From: Fodinibacter sp963747405
GTDB taxonomy: Bacteria > Actinomycetota > Actinomycetes > Actinomycetales > Dermatophilaceae
Direction: 5' to 3'
Assembly (NCBI GenBank): GCA_963747405.1
Contig: CAVVFG010000010.1
Span: forward strand, 62,001 to 126,000
DNA length: 64,000 nt
Below, piece by piece: positions 1 to 7,104 of the stretch. Below the pieces are notes generated by a model. The model had not been told where the DNA came from and ran no database searches. It saw only the letters and a program-made list of their open reading frames with translations. Every line of letters begins with the position of its first letter. Within the stretch, counting starts at the first letter, position 1. Position numbers and translations under genes: made by a program.

Positions 1-341
1 AGCCACACCGCCCGTTCGGGCACCTCCATGCCGAGCATCGCCTCGACCCCGAGCACTACCCCGAGCTCGTTGCTGAAGGCCGACAGCCAGTCGTGCCGGT
101 TGGCGAGCACCGTGATCTGCCGGTAGTCGCGCACCTCGAACAGCTTCTCCGCCCCCCGGTGCATGTAGCCGATGACCGGCTCCGCAGAGACGATGCGCTC
201 GCCGTCGAGCACGACCCGTAGCCGGAGCACCCCGTGGGTGGCCGGGTGCTGGGGCCCGATGTTGAGCACCATGTCGGCCGTCGCCAGCCCACCGGCGCCC
301 ATGCCGACGTCGAGCGCGCGCTGGCCGGTCTCGGAGGTCAC
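1..341 (-). CDS. NuoD-type NADH-quinone oxidoreductase subunit D paralogue (5' part only)
   Basis: The first 113 codons of a NuoD/49-kDa complex I subunit are visible; the gene runs off the left edge. Diagnostic NuoD motifs are present: LNIGPQHPATHGVLR (residues 26-40), GYMHRGAEKLFE (58-69) and NRHDWLSAFSNE. In complex I this subunit forms the quinone pocket with NuoB. The canonical operon begins at the other end of the window (nuoA, nuoB) on the opposite strand and should carry its own nuoC and nuoD just outside it, so this is probably a second, stand-alone NuoD. The GTG start at 341 is preferred because a CAGACT -10 box lies 6 bases upstream. Two co-directional genes, a lipoprotein and a MidA-type methyltransferase, precede it. 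Whether this copy works in complex I or another oxidoreductase cannot be seen. Confidence 0.9.
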   Translation of the reverse strand, partial: MTSETGQRALDVGMGAGGLATADMVLNIGPQHPATHGVLRLRVVLDGERIVSAEPVIGYMHRGAEKLFEVRDYRQITVLANRHDWLSAFSNELGVVLGVEAMLGMEVPERAVW

Positions 342-347
342 CCCGCC

Positions 348-353
348 AGTCTG
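348..353 (-). promoter_or_regulatory. -10 box of the stand-alone nuoD gene (leaderless)
   Basis: CAGACT reads toward the GTG at 341 with a 6-base spacer. The same hexamer sits before menD. This fits a leaderless transcript and gives the gene its own promoter downstream of the lipoprotein gene. Confidence 0.5.
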
Positions 354-411
354 CCGCACGCGGTCCACGGCCCGCGGGTGGCAGCCCGCGACCCGCGGCT
401 GCCTCCGTTGG

Positions 412-981
412 TCAGCAGCCTGCGAAGGTCTCGCCGCTGGTCCCCCACCCGTCGGCGTCGATGCGCACCAGGAGCAGACGGTCGGAGTCCGGGGCCTCGG
501 CCAGCTCGCGCGCGCTGACCGAGCGGGTCTGCAGCGGCTCGCCGGCCGACACGCAGTGGTGAAGCAGGAAGGTGGCGCCCTTGGCGACCGGGATGTCGAA
601 GGTCTTCTTGGCGTTCTGGTTGACGTACCGGTTCGACCCGACCTTCCACGAGGTGACCCGCAGCCCGTGCTTGGCCACCACGGAGTCCTTGACCTTGGGG
701 TCGGTCCACCGGTCGAGCACGAGGACGTCGACGCCACCTTCGCGCTTGACGCCGGTGACCATCCCGAAGTCGAAGGCCCGGCCCTTGACGTCGCTCGTGG
801 GTGCCTTGACCCGGCCGGAGGCGGTGCTCGAGGGTGTCGGCGAGGCGGGCGAGGCGGCACCCGACGGGGTGGCCGTCACGGTGACGACGACCTCGGGGGG
901 GGAGTCCGCCCCGCAGGCACTCAGGCTCCCGCCCGCCAGGAGGGCGAGCGCGAGGGGGGCACACGGCATCCGCAGTCGCAT
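412..981 (-). CDS. putative lipoprotein of unknown function
   Basis: 189 aa. The N-terminus (MRLRMP followed by a hydrophobic run) ends in a lipobox LSAC near residue 23, so it is probably a lipid-anchored exported protein. A Thr/Pro/Ser/Ala-rich linker follows (about residues 30-60), then a globular part of about 130 residues with two cysteines in the C-terminal half and a C-terminal Cys. I do not recognise the family; the region after the linker has the look of a DUF4352-like immunoglobulin-type fold, which is only a guess. It starts about 33 bases after the MidA gene on the same strand and ends before the stand-alone nuoD, so the three may be co-transcribed. An upstream GTG at 1008 is an alternative start. 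Confidence 0.75.
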   Translation of the reverse strand: MRLRMPCAPLALALLAGGSLSACGADSPPEVVVTVTATPSGAASPASPTPSSTASGRVKAPTSDVKGRAFDFGMVTGVKREGGVDVLVLDRWTDPKVKDSVVAKHGLRVTSWKVGSNRYVNQNAKKTFDIPVAKGATFLLHHCVSAGEPLQTRSVSARELAEAPDSDRLLLVRIDADGWGTSGETFAGC

Positions 982-1014
982 CCAGCCAACGGTGCCACGG
1001 ACCACCACCGCGAG

Positions 1015-1965
1015 TCACATCCGCTGCACGCGGCGCACCACCCAGTGGAAGCCGCCCAGCCCGCCGGCCGCGGTCAGTGCGCCGAGCTCGGACGCGGCGG
1101 CCAGGGCCGCGAGGTAGGCGGCCGGATCGGTGTGTGCCAGCTCGTGGGGCGGGGTGTGCGCGCGGGCTCCCAGCGCCTGCAGCGCGGCGCGCTGGGTGGT
1201 GACCTCGTCGTGCTCGAGGGCGTCGACCGCGACGTGGGCGGTGAGGTCGCAGGAACCGTCGGGCACGGGTGTGACGACGGCACCGGCCCGGTATGCCGTG
1301 AGCGTGCCGCCGGTGGGCCGGTCCGCCGCCGTGTGTCCGTAGTCGACGGCGAGCAGGGTGCCGCTGAGCACGCGGGACACCAGGTCGCGCCAGGCCAGGT
1401 CGCGGGCCAGCCCCACCTCGACCCGCGCACCGACCGGGAGGTCCGCGGTCGGCCAGTGCTGCGCGCACCACGCGAGCTCGTCGCGCGTGGGCGCGCCACC
1501 GGTGGACTCGGCGCCGGTGCGCGGGTCGACCAGCACCACGGCGAGCCGGCCGGGCTCGACCACCTCGGTCACGGTGCACGGCACCACGTCGAGCCACTCG
1601 TGGGCCACGACGAGAACGTCCTCGAGGCCGGTGAGCCCGGGGGGCAGGTTCCCGCCGCCGGGGGAGCGCAGCCAGGCCACGGCGTCCGGCAGGTCGGCGG
1701 GGCGGGGCACCACGTCGACCCCGGTCAGCCGCAGGTCGGGGCGCTGCACCGCAAGGTGGGCGAGCAGCTCCCCGCGGCCGCACCCGACGTCGACGACGTG
1801 GTGCACGTCCTCGCGGTCGGCGAGGCGCCCCAGGGCGTCGGCGAACGGCTCCCCCATCGGCCCGTGGGTCGAGGTCGTGAAGTGGCCGGCCGGTCCCTCG
1901 GCGCAGCGGTAGAACCCGCCGGGGCCGTAGAGGGCCTCGTGCCACGCCTCGCGCCAGGGCACCAT
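1015..1965 (-). CDS. MidA/NDUFAF7-family SAM-dependent methyltransferase
   Basis: 316 aa, DUF185/COG1565 family. The start matches the family signature YGPGGFY...GHFTTS (about residues 13-31), followed by a Rossmann SAM site VVDVGCGRGELL and the late signature VDYGHTAADRPTGGTL...DLTAHV. Mitochondrial NDUFAF7 (MidA) dimethylates an arginine of the 49-kDa (NuoD-like) subunit of complex I. The neighbouring stand-alone NuoD keeps that arginine in its MHRGAEKL motif (Arg62), which makes it the obvious candidate substrate. A TAGCGT box at 1976-1981 lies 7 bases before a GTG at 1968, so translation may begin one codon earlier than the ATG used here. It is divergent from the DUF2520 gene. Confidence 0.85.
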   Translation of the reverse strand: MVPWREAWHEALYGPGGFYRCAEGPAGHFTTSTHGPMGEPFADALGRLADREDVHHVVDVGCGRGELLAHLAVQRPDLRLTGVDVVPRPADLPDAVAWLRSPGGGNLPPGLTGLEDVLVVAHEWLDVVPCTVTEVVEPGRLAVVLVDPRTGAESTGGAPTRDELAWCAQHWPTADLPVGARVEVGLARDLAWRDLVSRVLSGTLLAVDYGHTAADRPTGGTLTAYRAGAVVTPVPDGSCDLTAHVAVDALEHDEVTTQRAALQALGARAHTPPHELAHTDPAAYLAALAAASELGALTAAGGLGGFHWVVRRVQRM

Positions 1966-2042
1966 CACCCGCCGAACGCTAGCGCCGGTGCGGGTGGGGT
2001 CGTGCGGGTGGAGGTGATGTCGTGACGTGGGGGAGCAGCGGA

Positions 2043-2080
2043 TCACCTCGAGCGGGGGGGAGTGCTGCGGGTCGAGGTGA
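2043..2080. repeat. inverted repeat in the midA / DUF2520 divergent intergenic region
   Basis: TCACCTCGA (2043-2051) is repeated inverted as TCGAGGTGA (2072-2080). A third half-copy, GAGGTGAT, lies at 2011-2018. The spacing and position between two divergent genes suit an operator, but no regulator can be assigned. Confidence 0.35.
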
Positions 2081-2131
2081 ACCACTGACGAGTGCGGGCG
2101 GCCGGCCGCGCACGACCCGGCGGTCGAGGGG

Positions 2132-2137
2132 TAGGTT
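2132..2137 (+). promoter_or_regulatory. -10 box of the DUF2520-panC-nadBC operon
   Basis: TAGGTT is followed by 8 bases and the GTG at 2146. This is consistent with a leaderless or nearly leaderless transcript and supports that start. Confidence 0.45.
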
Positions 2138-2145
2138 GCCTGAGC

Positions 2146-3036
2146 GTGGACGGCATCGAGCACCCCGCCCGGCTGACCGTGGGGGTCGTGGGGGCCGGCC
2201 GGGTCGGTGCGGTGCTCGGCGCAGCGCTCGCGCGGGCCGGTCACCGGGTGACCGGGGCCTACGCCGTGTCCGACGCGAGCCGGGCCCGGGCCGCCGACCT
2301 GCTGCCCGGCGTGCCGCTGGCCGACGTGGCCACGGTGGTGGCGGGCGCCGAGCTCGTGCTCCTCGCGGTGCCCGACGACGCGCTCGACCACCTGGTCGCC
2401 GGCCTGTCGGCGACCGGCGCCTGGCAGGCGGGGCAGATGGCCGTGCACACCAGCGGGCGGCACGGCGTGGCCGTGCTGGAACCGGCGCGTGCCCACCACG
2501 TGCTGCCGCTTGCCCTGCACCCCGCGATGACCTTCAGCGGCACCGCGATGGACCTCGACCGGCTGCCGGACTGCCCCTTCGGTGTCACCACCGACGAGCC
2601 GCTGCGGGCCGTGGCCGAGGCGCTGGTGCTGGAGATGGGCGGCGACCCGGTGTGGGTCGCCGAGCACGACCGGCTGGCGTACCACACGGCCCTGGCCCAC
2701 GGCGCGAACCACCTGGTGACGCTGACCAGCGAGGCCATGGAGCTGCTCGCGCGTGCCGGCATCGCCGAGCCGCGCCGGGTCATCGGGCCGCTGATGCAGG
2801 CCGCGCTGGACAACGCCCTGCGCCTGGGTGACGCCGCCCTCACCGGTCCGGTGGCGCGCGGCGACGTGGGTACGGTGGAGGACCACCTGCGCGAGCTGGA
2901 CCGGCTCTCGCCCGAGATCCGGAGGACCTACGTCGCGCTCGCCCGGGCCACCGCCCTGCGTGCCCTCGACAGCGGCCGGCTGCGGCCCGCCGCCGGGGAG
3001 CCCCTCCTCGACCTCCTCGCCGACCAGGAGCACTGA
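2146..3036 (+). CDS. Rossmann-like and DUF2520 domain oxidoreductase
   Basis: 296 aa. The N-terminal NAD(P)-binding fold starts with GVVGAGRVGAVLG (about residues 11-23). The C-terminal half carries the DUF2520 signature (HPAMTF..., YHTALAHGANHLVTL). The family resembles ketopantoate reductase and ProC, and it sits next to panC in many actinobacteria. A role in pantoate supply is therefore plausible, but it has not been demonstrated in this sequence. The stop codon abuts the panC GTG with no gap, implying translational coupling. It is first in the operon DUF2520-panC-nadB-nadC. Confidence 0.85.
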   Translation: MDGIEHPARLTVGVVGAGRVGAVLGAALARAGHRVTGAYAVSDASRARAADLLPGVPLADVATVVAGAELVLLAVPDDALDHLVAGLSATGAWQAGQMAVHTSGRHGVAVLEPARAHHVLPLALHPAMTFSGTAMDLDRLPDCPFGVTTDEPLRAVAEALVLEMGGDPVWVAEHDRLAYHTALAHGANHLVTLTSEAMELLARAGIAEPRRVIGPLMQAALDNALRLGDAALTGPVARGDVGTVEDHLRELDRLSPEIRRTYVALARATALRALDSGRLRPAAGEPLLDLLADQEH

Positions 3037-3954
3037 GTGACCACCGCCATCACCGTCCCCGTCGTCGCGCACACGCGCGAGCAGCTCAAGGCAGCCCGTG
3101 AGGCGCTCGCGAGCCGCGACGTCGCCGCCGTCATGACGATGGGTGCGCTGCACGACGGGCACGCCCAGCTGATCCGCAGAGCCCGGCAGCGGCACGAGCA
3201 CGTGGTCGTGACGATCTTCCTCAACCCGCTGCAGTTCGGGCCCAAGGAGGACCTCTCGCGCTACCCGCGCACCTTCGACGCCGACATGGAGATCTGCCGC
3301 ACCGCCGGGGTCGACGTCGTCTTCGCCCCGACGCCCGACGTGGTCTACCCCGACGGCGACCCCGGGGTGCGGGTCTCCGCCGGGCCGCTCGGCGAGGTGC
3401 TCGAGGGCGCCTCCCGCCCCGGCCACTTCGACGGCGTGCTCACCGTGGTCGGCAAGCTGCTGCACCTCACCGCGGCCCGCAGCGCGTACTTCGGCCAGAA
3501 GGACGCGCAGCAGCTGCTCCTCATCCGCCGGATGGTGCGCGACATCGACTTCCCGGTCGACGTCGTCTCGGTGCCGACCGTGCGCGAGAGTGACGGCCTC
3601 GCGATGAGCAGCCGCAACTCCTACCTCACCCCCTCCGACCGTGAGACCGCGCTGTGCCTCAGCCGGGCGCTGCGGGCCGGCGGTGACGCCGCCGCCTTCG
3701 GCCCGTCGGCGATCCGCCGGGCCGCCCGCGAGGTGCTCGTGGAGGAGCCGCTGGCCCTGGTCGACTACCTCGTGCTGGTGCACCCGCAGACCCTCGCCGA
3801 CGTGCCCGAGTGGTACCGGGGCGAGGCGCTGCTCGCGGTCGCGGCCCGGGTGGGCACGACCCGGCTGATCGACAACACACCGCTGCTCGTGGGGCCCGGT
3901 GGTGGGGCGCTCGACGTCTTCTCCGACGTGCCGCACGCCCGGGCCGAGGTCTGA
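3037..3954 (+). CDS. panC: pantothenate synthetase
   Basis: 305 aa. Condenses pantoate with beta-alanine using ATP, the last step of vitamin B5 synthesis. The nucleotide-binding signature MGALHDGHAQLI occupies residues 35-46, with the HxGH-type His39 and His42. FLNPLQFGPKEDLSRYP, YFGQKDAQQL and AMSSRNSYL follow at family positions. The GTG start directly follows the stop of the DUF2520 gene. No panD or coaX is adjacent, unlike the usual actinobacterial cluster; nadB follows instead, 5 bases after the stop. Confidence 0.95.
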   Translation: MTTAITVPVVAHTREQLKAAREALASRDVAAVMTMGALHDGHAQLIRRARQRHEHVVVTIFLNPLQFGPKEDLSRYPRTFDADMEICRTAGVDVVFAPTPDVVYPDGDPGVRVSAGPLGEVLEGASRPGHFDGVLTVVGKLLHLTAARSAYFGQKDAQQLLLIRRMVRDIDFPVDVVSVPTVRESDGLAMSSRNSYLTPSDRETALCLSRALRAGGDAAAFGPSAIRRAAREVLVEEPLALVDYLVLVHPQTLADVPEWYRGEALLAVAARVGTTRLIDNTPLLVGPGGGALDVFSDVPHARAEV

Positions 3955-3959
3955 GCCGG

Positions 3960-5639
3960 ATGCCGGTCCCCACCGTCACGCTGCCCCGGCGGCTCGGCGC
4001 CCCCGCACCCGGCTGGACGACGAGCGCCGACGTCGTGGTGGTCGGCTCGGGCATCGCCGGGCTGACCTGCGCCCTGCGGCTGCGCGAGCGGGTGGAGCGG
4101 GTGCTGCTCGTGACCAAGACCGTGCTCTCGGCGGGGTCGACGGAGTGGGCGCAGGGCGGCATCGCCGCGGCCCTGGACCCCGAGGACACGCCGCAGGAGC
4201 ACCTCGACGACACCCTCGTGGCCGGGGTCGGCCTGTGCGACCCCGAGGCGGTGCGCATCCTGGTGACCGAGGGGCCGGAGCGGGTGCGCGAGCTCGTGGC
4301 GCTGGGGGCGGAGTTCGACCGCGACGCCGCGGGCGAGATCAAGCTGACCCGCGAGGGCGGTCACCACCGCGACCGGATCGCGCACGCCGGGGGCGACGCC
4401 ACCGGCGCCGAGATCTCCCGGGCCCTGATCGCGGCGCTGCACCGCGTCGTCGACGACCCCGGCATCGAGGTCGTCGAGCACGCGCTGGTCGTCGACCTGC
4501 TCACCGCCGGCGACGGCGCCGTGTGCGGGGTGACCCTGCACGTCATCGGCGAGGGCCAGGTCGACGGCGTCGGTGCGGCCTACGGCCGGGCCGTGGTGCT
4601 CGCGACCGGCGGCCTGGGCCAGATCTACACCTCGACGACCAACCCGCCGGTGGCCACCGGCGACGGGATGGCGGCGGCGCTGCGCGCCGGCGCGCGGGTC
4701 ACCGACCTGGAGTTCGTGCAGTTCCACCCGACGGTGCTCTTCCTCGGCGAGGGGTCGACCGGCCAGCAGCCGCTGATCTCCGAGGCGGTGCGCGGCGAGG
4801 GAGCCTTCCTCGTCGACGGCGCCGGGGTGCGCTTCATGCAGGACCGCCACGAGCTCGCCGACCTCGCGCCCCGGGACGTCGTGGCGCGCGCCATCCTCGA
4901 CGTGATGCGCGACCAGCGGGTCGACCACGTGTGGCTCGACGCCCGCCACCTCGGCGCGGGCTTCCTCGAGCAGCGCTTCCCGTCGATCGTGGCTCGCTGC
5001 CGCGAGCTGGGGTTCGACCCGTCGACCGAGCTGCTGCCCGTGGCGCCCGCCCAGCACTACGCGTCGGGCGGGGTCGAGACCGACCTGCTCGGCCGGTCGT
5101 CGGTCGACGGCCTCTACGCCTGCGGCGAGTGCTCGTGCACGGGCGTGCACGGCGCCAACCGGCTCGCGTCCAACTCCCTGCTCGAGGGCCTGGTCTTCGC
5201 GCACCGCATCGCCGACGACGTCACCTCGCGGTTCGCCGCGGGGGAGCTGCCGCTGCGCACACCGGCATCCGATGCCGGTGACGCGGCGGTGCTCGACGCC
5301 TCGCACCGCCTCGACGTGCAGCGCGCGATGACGCGTGGGGCGGGGCCGGTGCGGTCGGCCGCCTCGACCGCCGGCGCGCTCGACGCGCTCGCCACCCTGG
5401 CAGCGCTGCCGCCGAGCACGGCGGAGCCCGGCCCCGCCACCTGGGAGACGACCAACCTGCTGCACCTCGGGCAGGCCCTGGCGAGCGTGGCCCACTGGCG
5501 CGAGGAGACCCGGGGCGGCCACGTGCGCTCTGACTTCCCCGAGCGCGACGACGCCCGCTGGCTCACCCATCTGACGGCGACCCGGCCGGCCGACGGGGCG
5601 CTCGTCGTCACCGGGCGGCCCGTGGAGGCGCTGGCATGA
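3960..5639 (+). CDS. nadB: L-aspartate oxidase
   Basis: 559 aa flavoprotein oxidising aspartate to iminoaspartate, the first step of de novo NAD synthesis. The FAD dinucleotide motif VVVGSGIAGL is at residues 27-36. EWAQGGIAAAL, the substrate loop GHHRDRIAHAGGDATG and the fumarate-reductase-like HGANRLASNSLLEGLVF are all present. The length is normal for the family. ATG at 3960 follows panC by 5 bases and the end overlaps nadC by 4 (ATGA). nadA, normally upstream, is not in the window, so quinolinate synthase must be encoded elsewhere. Confidence 0.95.
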   Translation: MPVPTVTLPRRLGAPAPGWTTSADVVVVGSGIAGLTCALRLRERVERVLLVTKTVLSAGSTEWAQGGIAAALDPEDTPQEHLDDTLVAGVGLCDPEAVRILVTEGPERVRELVALGAEFDRDAAGEIKLTREGGHHRDRIAHAGGDATGAEISRALIAALHRVVDDPGIEVVEHALVVDLLTAGDGAVCGVTLHVIGEGQVDGVGAAYGRAVVLATGGLGQIYTSTTNPPVATGDGMAAALRAGARVTDLEFVQFHPTVLFLGEGSTGQQPLISEAVRGEGAFLVDGAGVRFMQDRHELADLAPRDVVARAILDVMRDQRVDHVWLDARHLGAGFLEQRFPSIVARCRELGFDPSTELLPVAPAQHYASGGVETDLLGRSSVDGLYACGECSCTGVHGANRLASNSLLEGLVFAHRIADDVTSRFAAGELPLRTPASDAGDAAVLDASHRLDVQRAMTRGAGPVRSAASTAGALDALATLAALPPSTAEPGPATWETTNLLHLGQALASVAHWREETRGGHVRSDFPERDDARWLTHLTATRPADGALVVTGRPVEALA

Positions 5640-6517
5640 CCGATCTCGGATTCCCCACGGCCGACGCCCTGCTGCTGGTGGAGCGCGCCCTCGACGAGGA
5701 CCTGTCGACCGGCACCGACGTCACCACGATGGCGACCATCCCGGCATCCCAGGAGTCGGTGTCGCACCTCGTCGCGCGGGCCGACGGTGTGGTCGCCGGG
5801 CTGCCCGTGCTGCCGCTCGCGCTGGATGCCGTGGCGGCGCGGCTCGGGTCGGGGACGGTGGGCGTCGAGCTGCTGGTGGCGGACGGCGTCCGGGTCGAGC
5901 GCGGCACGCGCGTCGCGACCCTGCGCGGGGCGACGCGCACCACCCTGGTGGCCGAGCGCACCGTCCTCAACATCGCGTCGCGCACCTCCGGGGTGGCGAC
6001 GCACACCCGGCGCTGGGCCGACGTGCTCGAGGGGTCCGGCGCGATGGTGCTCGACACCCGCAAGACGACGCCGGGGATGCGCGCGCTCGAGAAGTACGCG
6101 GTCCGCTGCGGCGGGGGAACGAACAAGCGGATGGGCCTGTACGACGTCGCGATGATCAAGGACAACCACAAGCTGGCCGCCGGCGGGCTGACGGCGGCGT
6201 ACCGGGCGGTGCGGCGCACCTTCCCCGACGTGGCGATCCAGGTGGAGGTCACGACGACTGACGAGGCGGTCGAGTCGGTGGCGGCCGGGGCGCGGTTCCT
6301 GTTGTGCGACAACATGTCTCCCGAGCTCCTCCGCCAGACGGTGGATGCCGTGCGCTCCACCGGGGAGGCCGTGGAGATCGAGGCGACCGGCAACCTGACG
6401 CTCGCGGTGGCGGCCGACTACGCCGCGACCGGCGTCGACTACCTCTCGGTCGGCGGCCTCACGCACTCCTCGCCCATCCTCGACATCGCCCTCGACCTCG
6501 ACCCCGGGGCCGGCTGA
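5636..6517 (+). CDS. nadC: nicotinate-nucleotide pyrophosphorylase (carboxylating)
   Basis: 293 aa. Converts quinolinate and PRPP to nicotinate mononucleotide. The active-site block DTRKTTPGMRALEKYAV begins near residue 140, followed by GGGTNKRMGLYD and the catalytic-type MIKDNH. EIEATGNLTL and the C-terminal SVGGLTHS are also typical. It overlaps nadB by 4 bases, so the two are translationally coupled. Confidence 0.95.
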   Translation: MTDLGFPTADALLLVERALDEDLSTGTDVTTMATIPASQESVSHLVARADGVVAGLPVLPLALDAVAARLGSGTVGVELLVADGVRVERGTRVATLRGATRTTLVAERTVLNIASRTSGVATHTRRWADVLEGSGAMVLDTRKTTPGMRALEKYAVRCGGGTNKRMGLYDVAMIKDNHKLAAGGLTAAYRAVRRTFPDVAIQVEVTTTDEAVESVAAGARFLLCDNMSPELLRQTVDAVRSTGEAVEIEATGNLTLAVAADYAATGVDYLSVGGLTHSSPILDIALDLDPGAG

Positions 6518-6534
6518 CGAGGCAGGGGGCCGTC

Positions 6535-7050
6535 GTGATCCTGCCGACCGAGCCCGACCCGCGCCTGGTGACCATCCGGCGCGGGGGCACCCTCACCGAC
6601 GCCGACCACCACCTGCTGGCCCGGTGGGCGGCACAGTGCGCCGAGCACGTGCTGCCCCTGTTCGAGGCGGTGCGGCCCGACGACCCGCGGCCACGGCAGG
6701 CCATCGAGGCCGCCCGGGCCTGGGTGCGCGGCGAGCTGCCGATGATGCGCACCCGCGCGGCGGGTGGGCATGCGATGGGTGCCGCGCGCGACCTGACCGG
6801 GGCGGCGCACCACGCGGCCTACGCGGCCGGCCAGGCCGGGGTCGTCGCGCACGTCGCCGCCCACGACCTCGGCGCGGCCGCCTACGCGATCAAGGCCGTG
6901 CGAGCCGCTGCTCCCGGGCCGGAGGCGGTGGCCGCGGGACGGCGCGAGTGCCGGTGGCAGCGAGACCTGCTGCCCGCGGCCGTGCGCGAGCTGGTGCTCG
7001 ACGACCAGCGGCGGCGCAACCACCTGTGCTGGGGCGTCTTCGACTGCTGA
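6535..7050 (+). CDS. Imm-5-like putative immunity protein
   Basis: 171 aa, soluble, Ala- and His-rich helical protein. The pattern LARWAAQCAEHVLPLFE, RQAIEAARAWVRGE and the long Ala-rich helix with scattered His, ending near WQRDLLPAAVRELV, matches what is annotated as an Imm-5-like domain. That assignment is from memory of the family. The GTG at 6535 is preceded by GCAGGGGG. It lies 17 bases after nadC on the same strand, with no toxin gene nearby, so it is an orphan and its job here is unknown. Confidence 0.65.
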   Translation: MILPTEPDPRLVTIRRGGTLTDADHHLLARWAAQCAEHVLPLFEAVRPDDPRPRQAIEAARAWVRGELPMMRTRAAGGHAMGAARDLTGAAHHAAYAAGQAGVVAHVAAHDLGAAAYAIKAVRAAAPGPEAVAAGRRECRWQRDLLPAAVRELVLDDQRRRNHLCWGVFDC

Positions 7051-7104
7051 CGACCCCGCGGCTGCGCCACGGTGGGTGGCGGTGGACGGCGGCCGCGCAC
7101 GCGC

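Noticed and set aside
1015..3936. Very long open frames antisense to the DUF2520 and panC genes and many others like it
   Set aside because: Shadow frames caused by GC-rich codon bias. Their translations are His/Arg/Gly-rich low-complexity strings without family motifs, while the opposite strand encodes clear enzymes.
3037..6517. Complete pantothenate/CoA and NAD clusters (panD, coaX, nadA)
   Set aside because: I looked for these in the gaps and in adjacent frames and did not see them; only panC, nadB and nadC are present.
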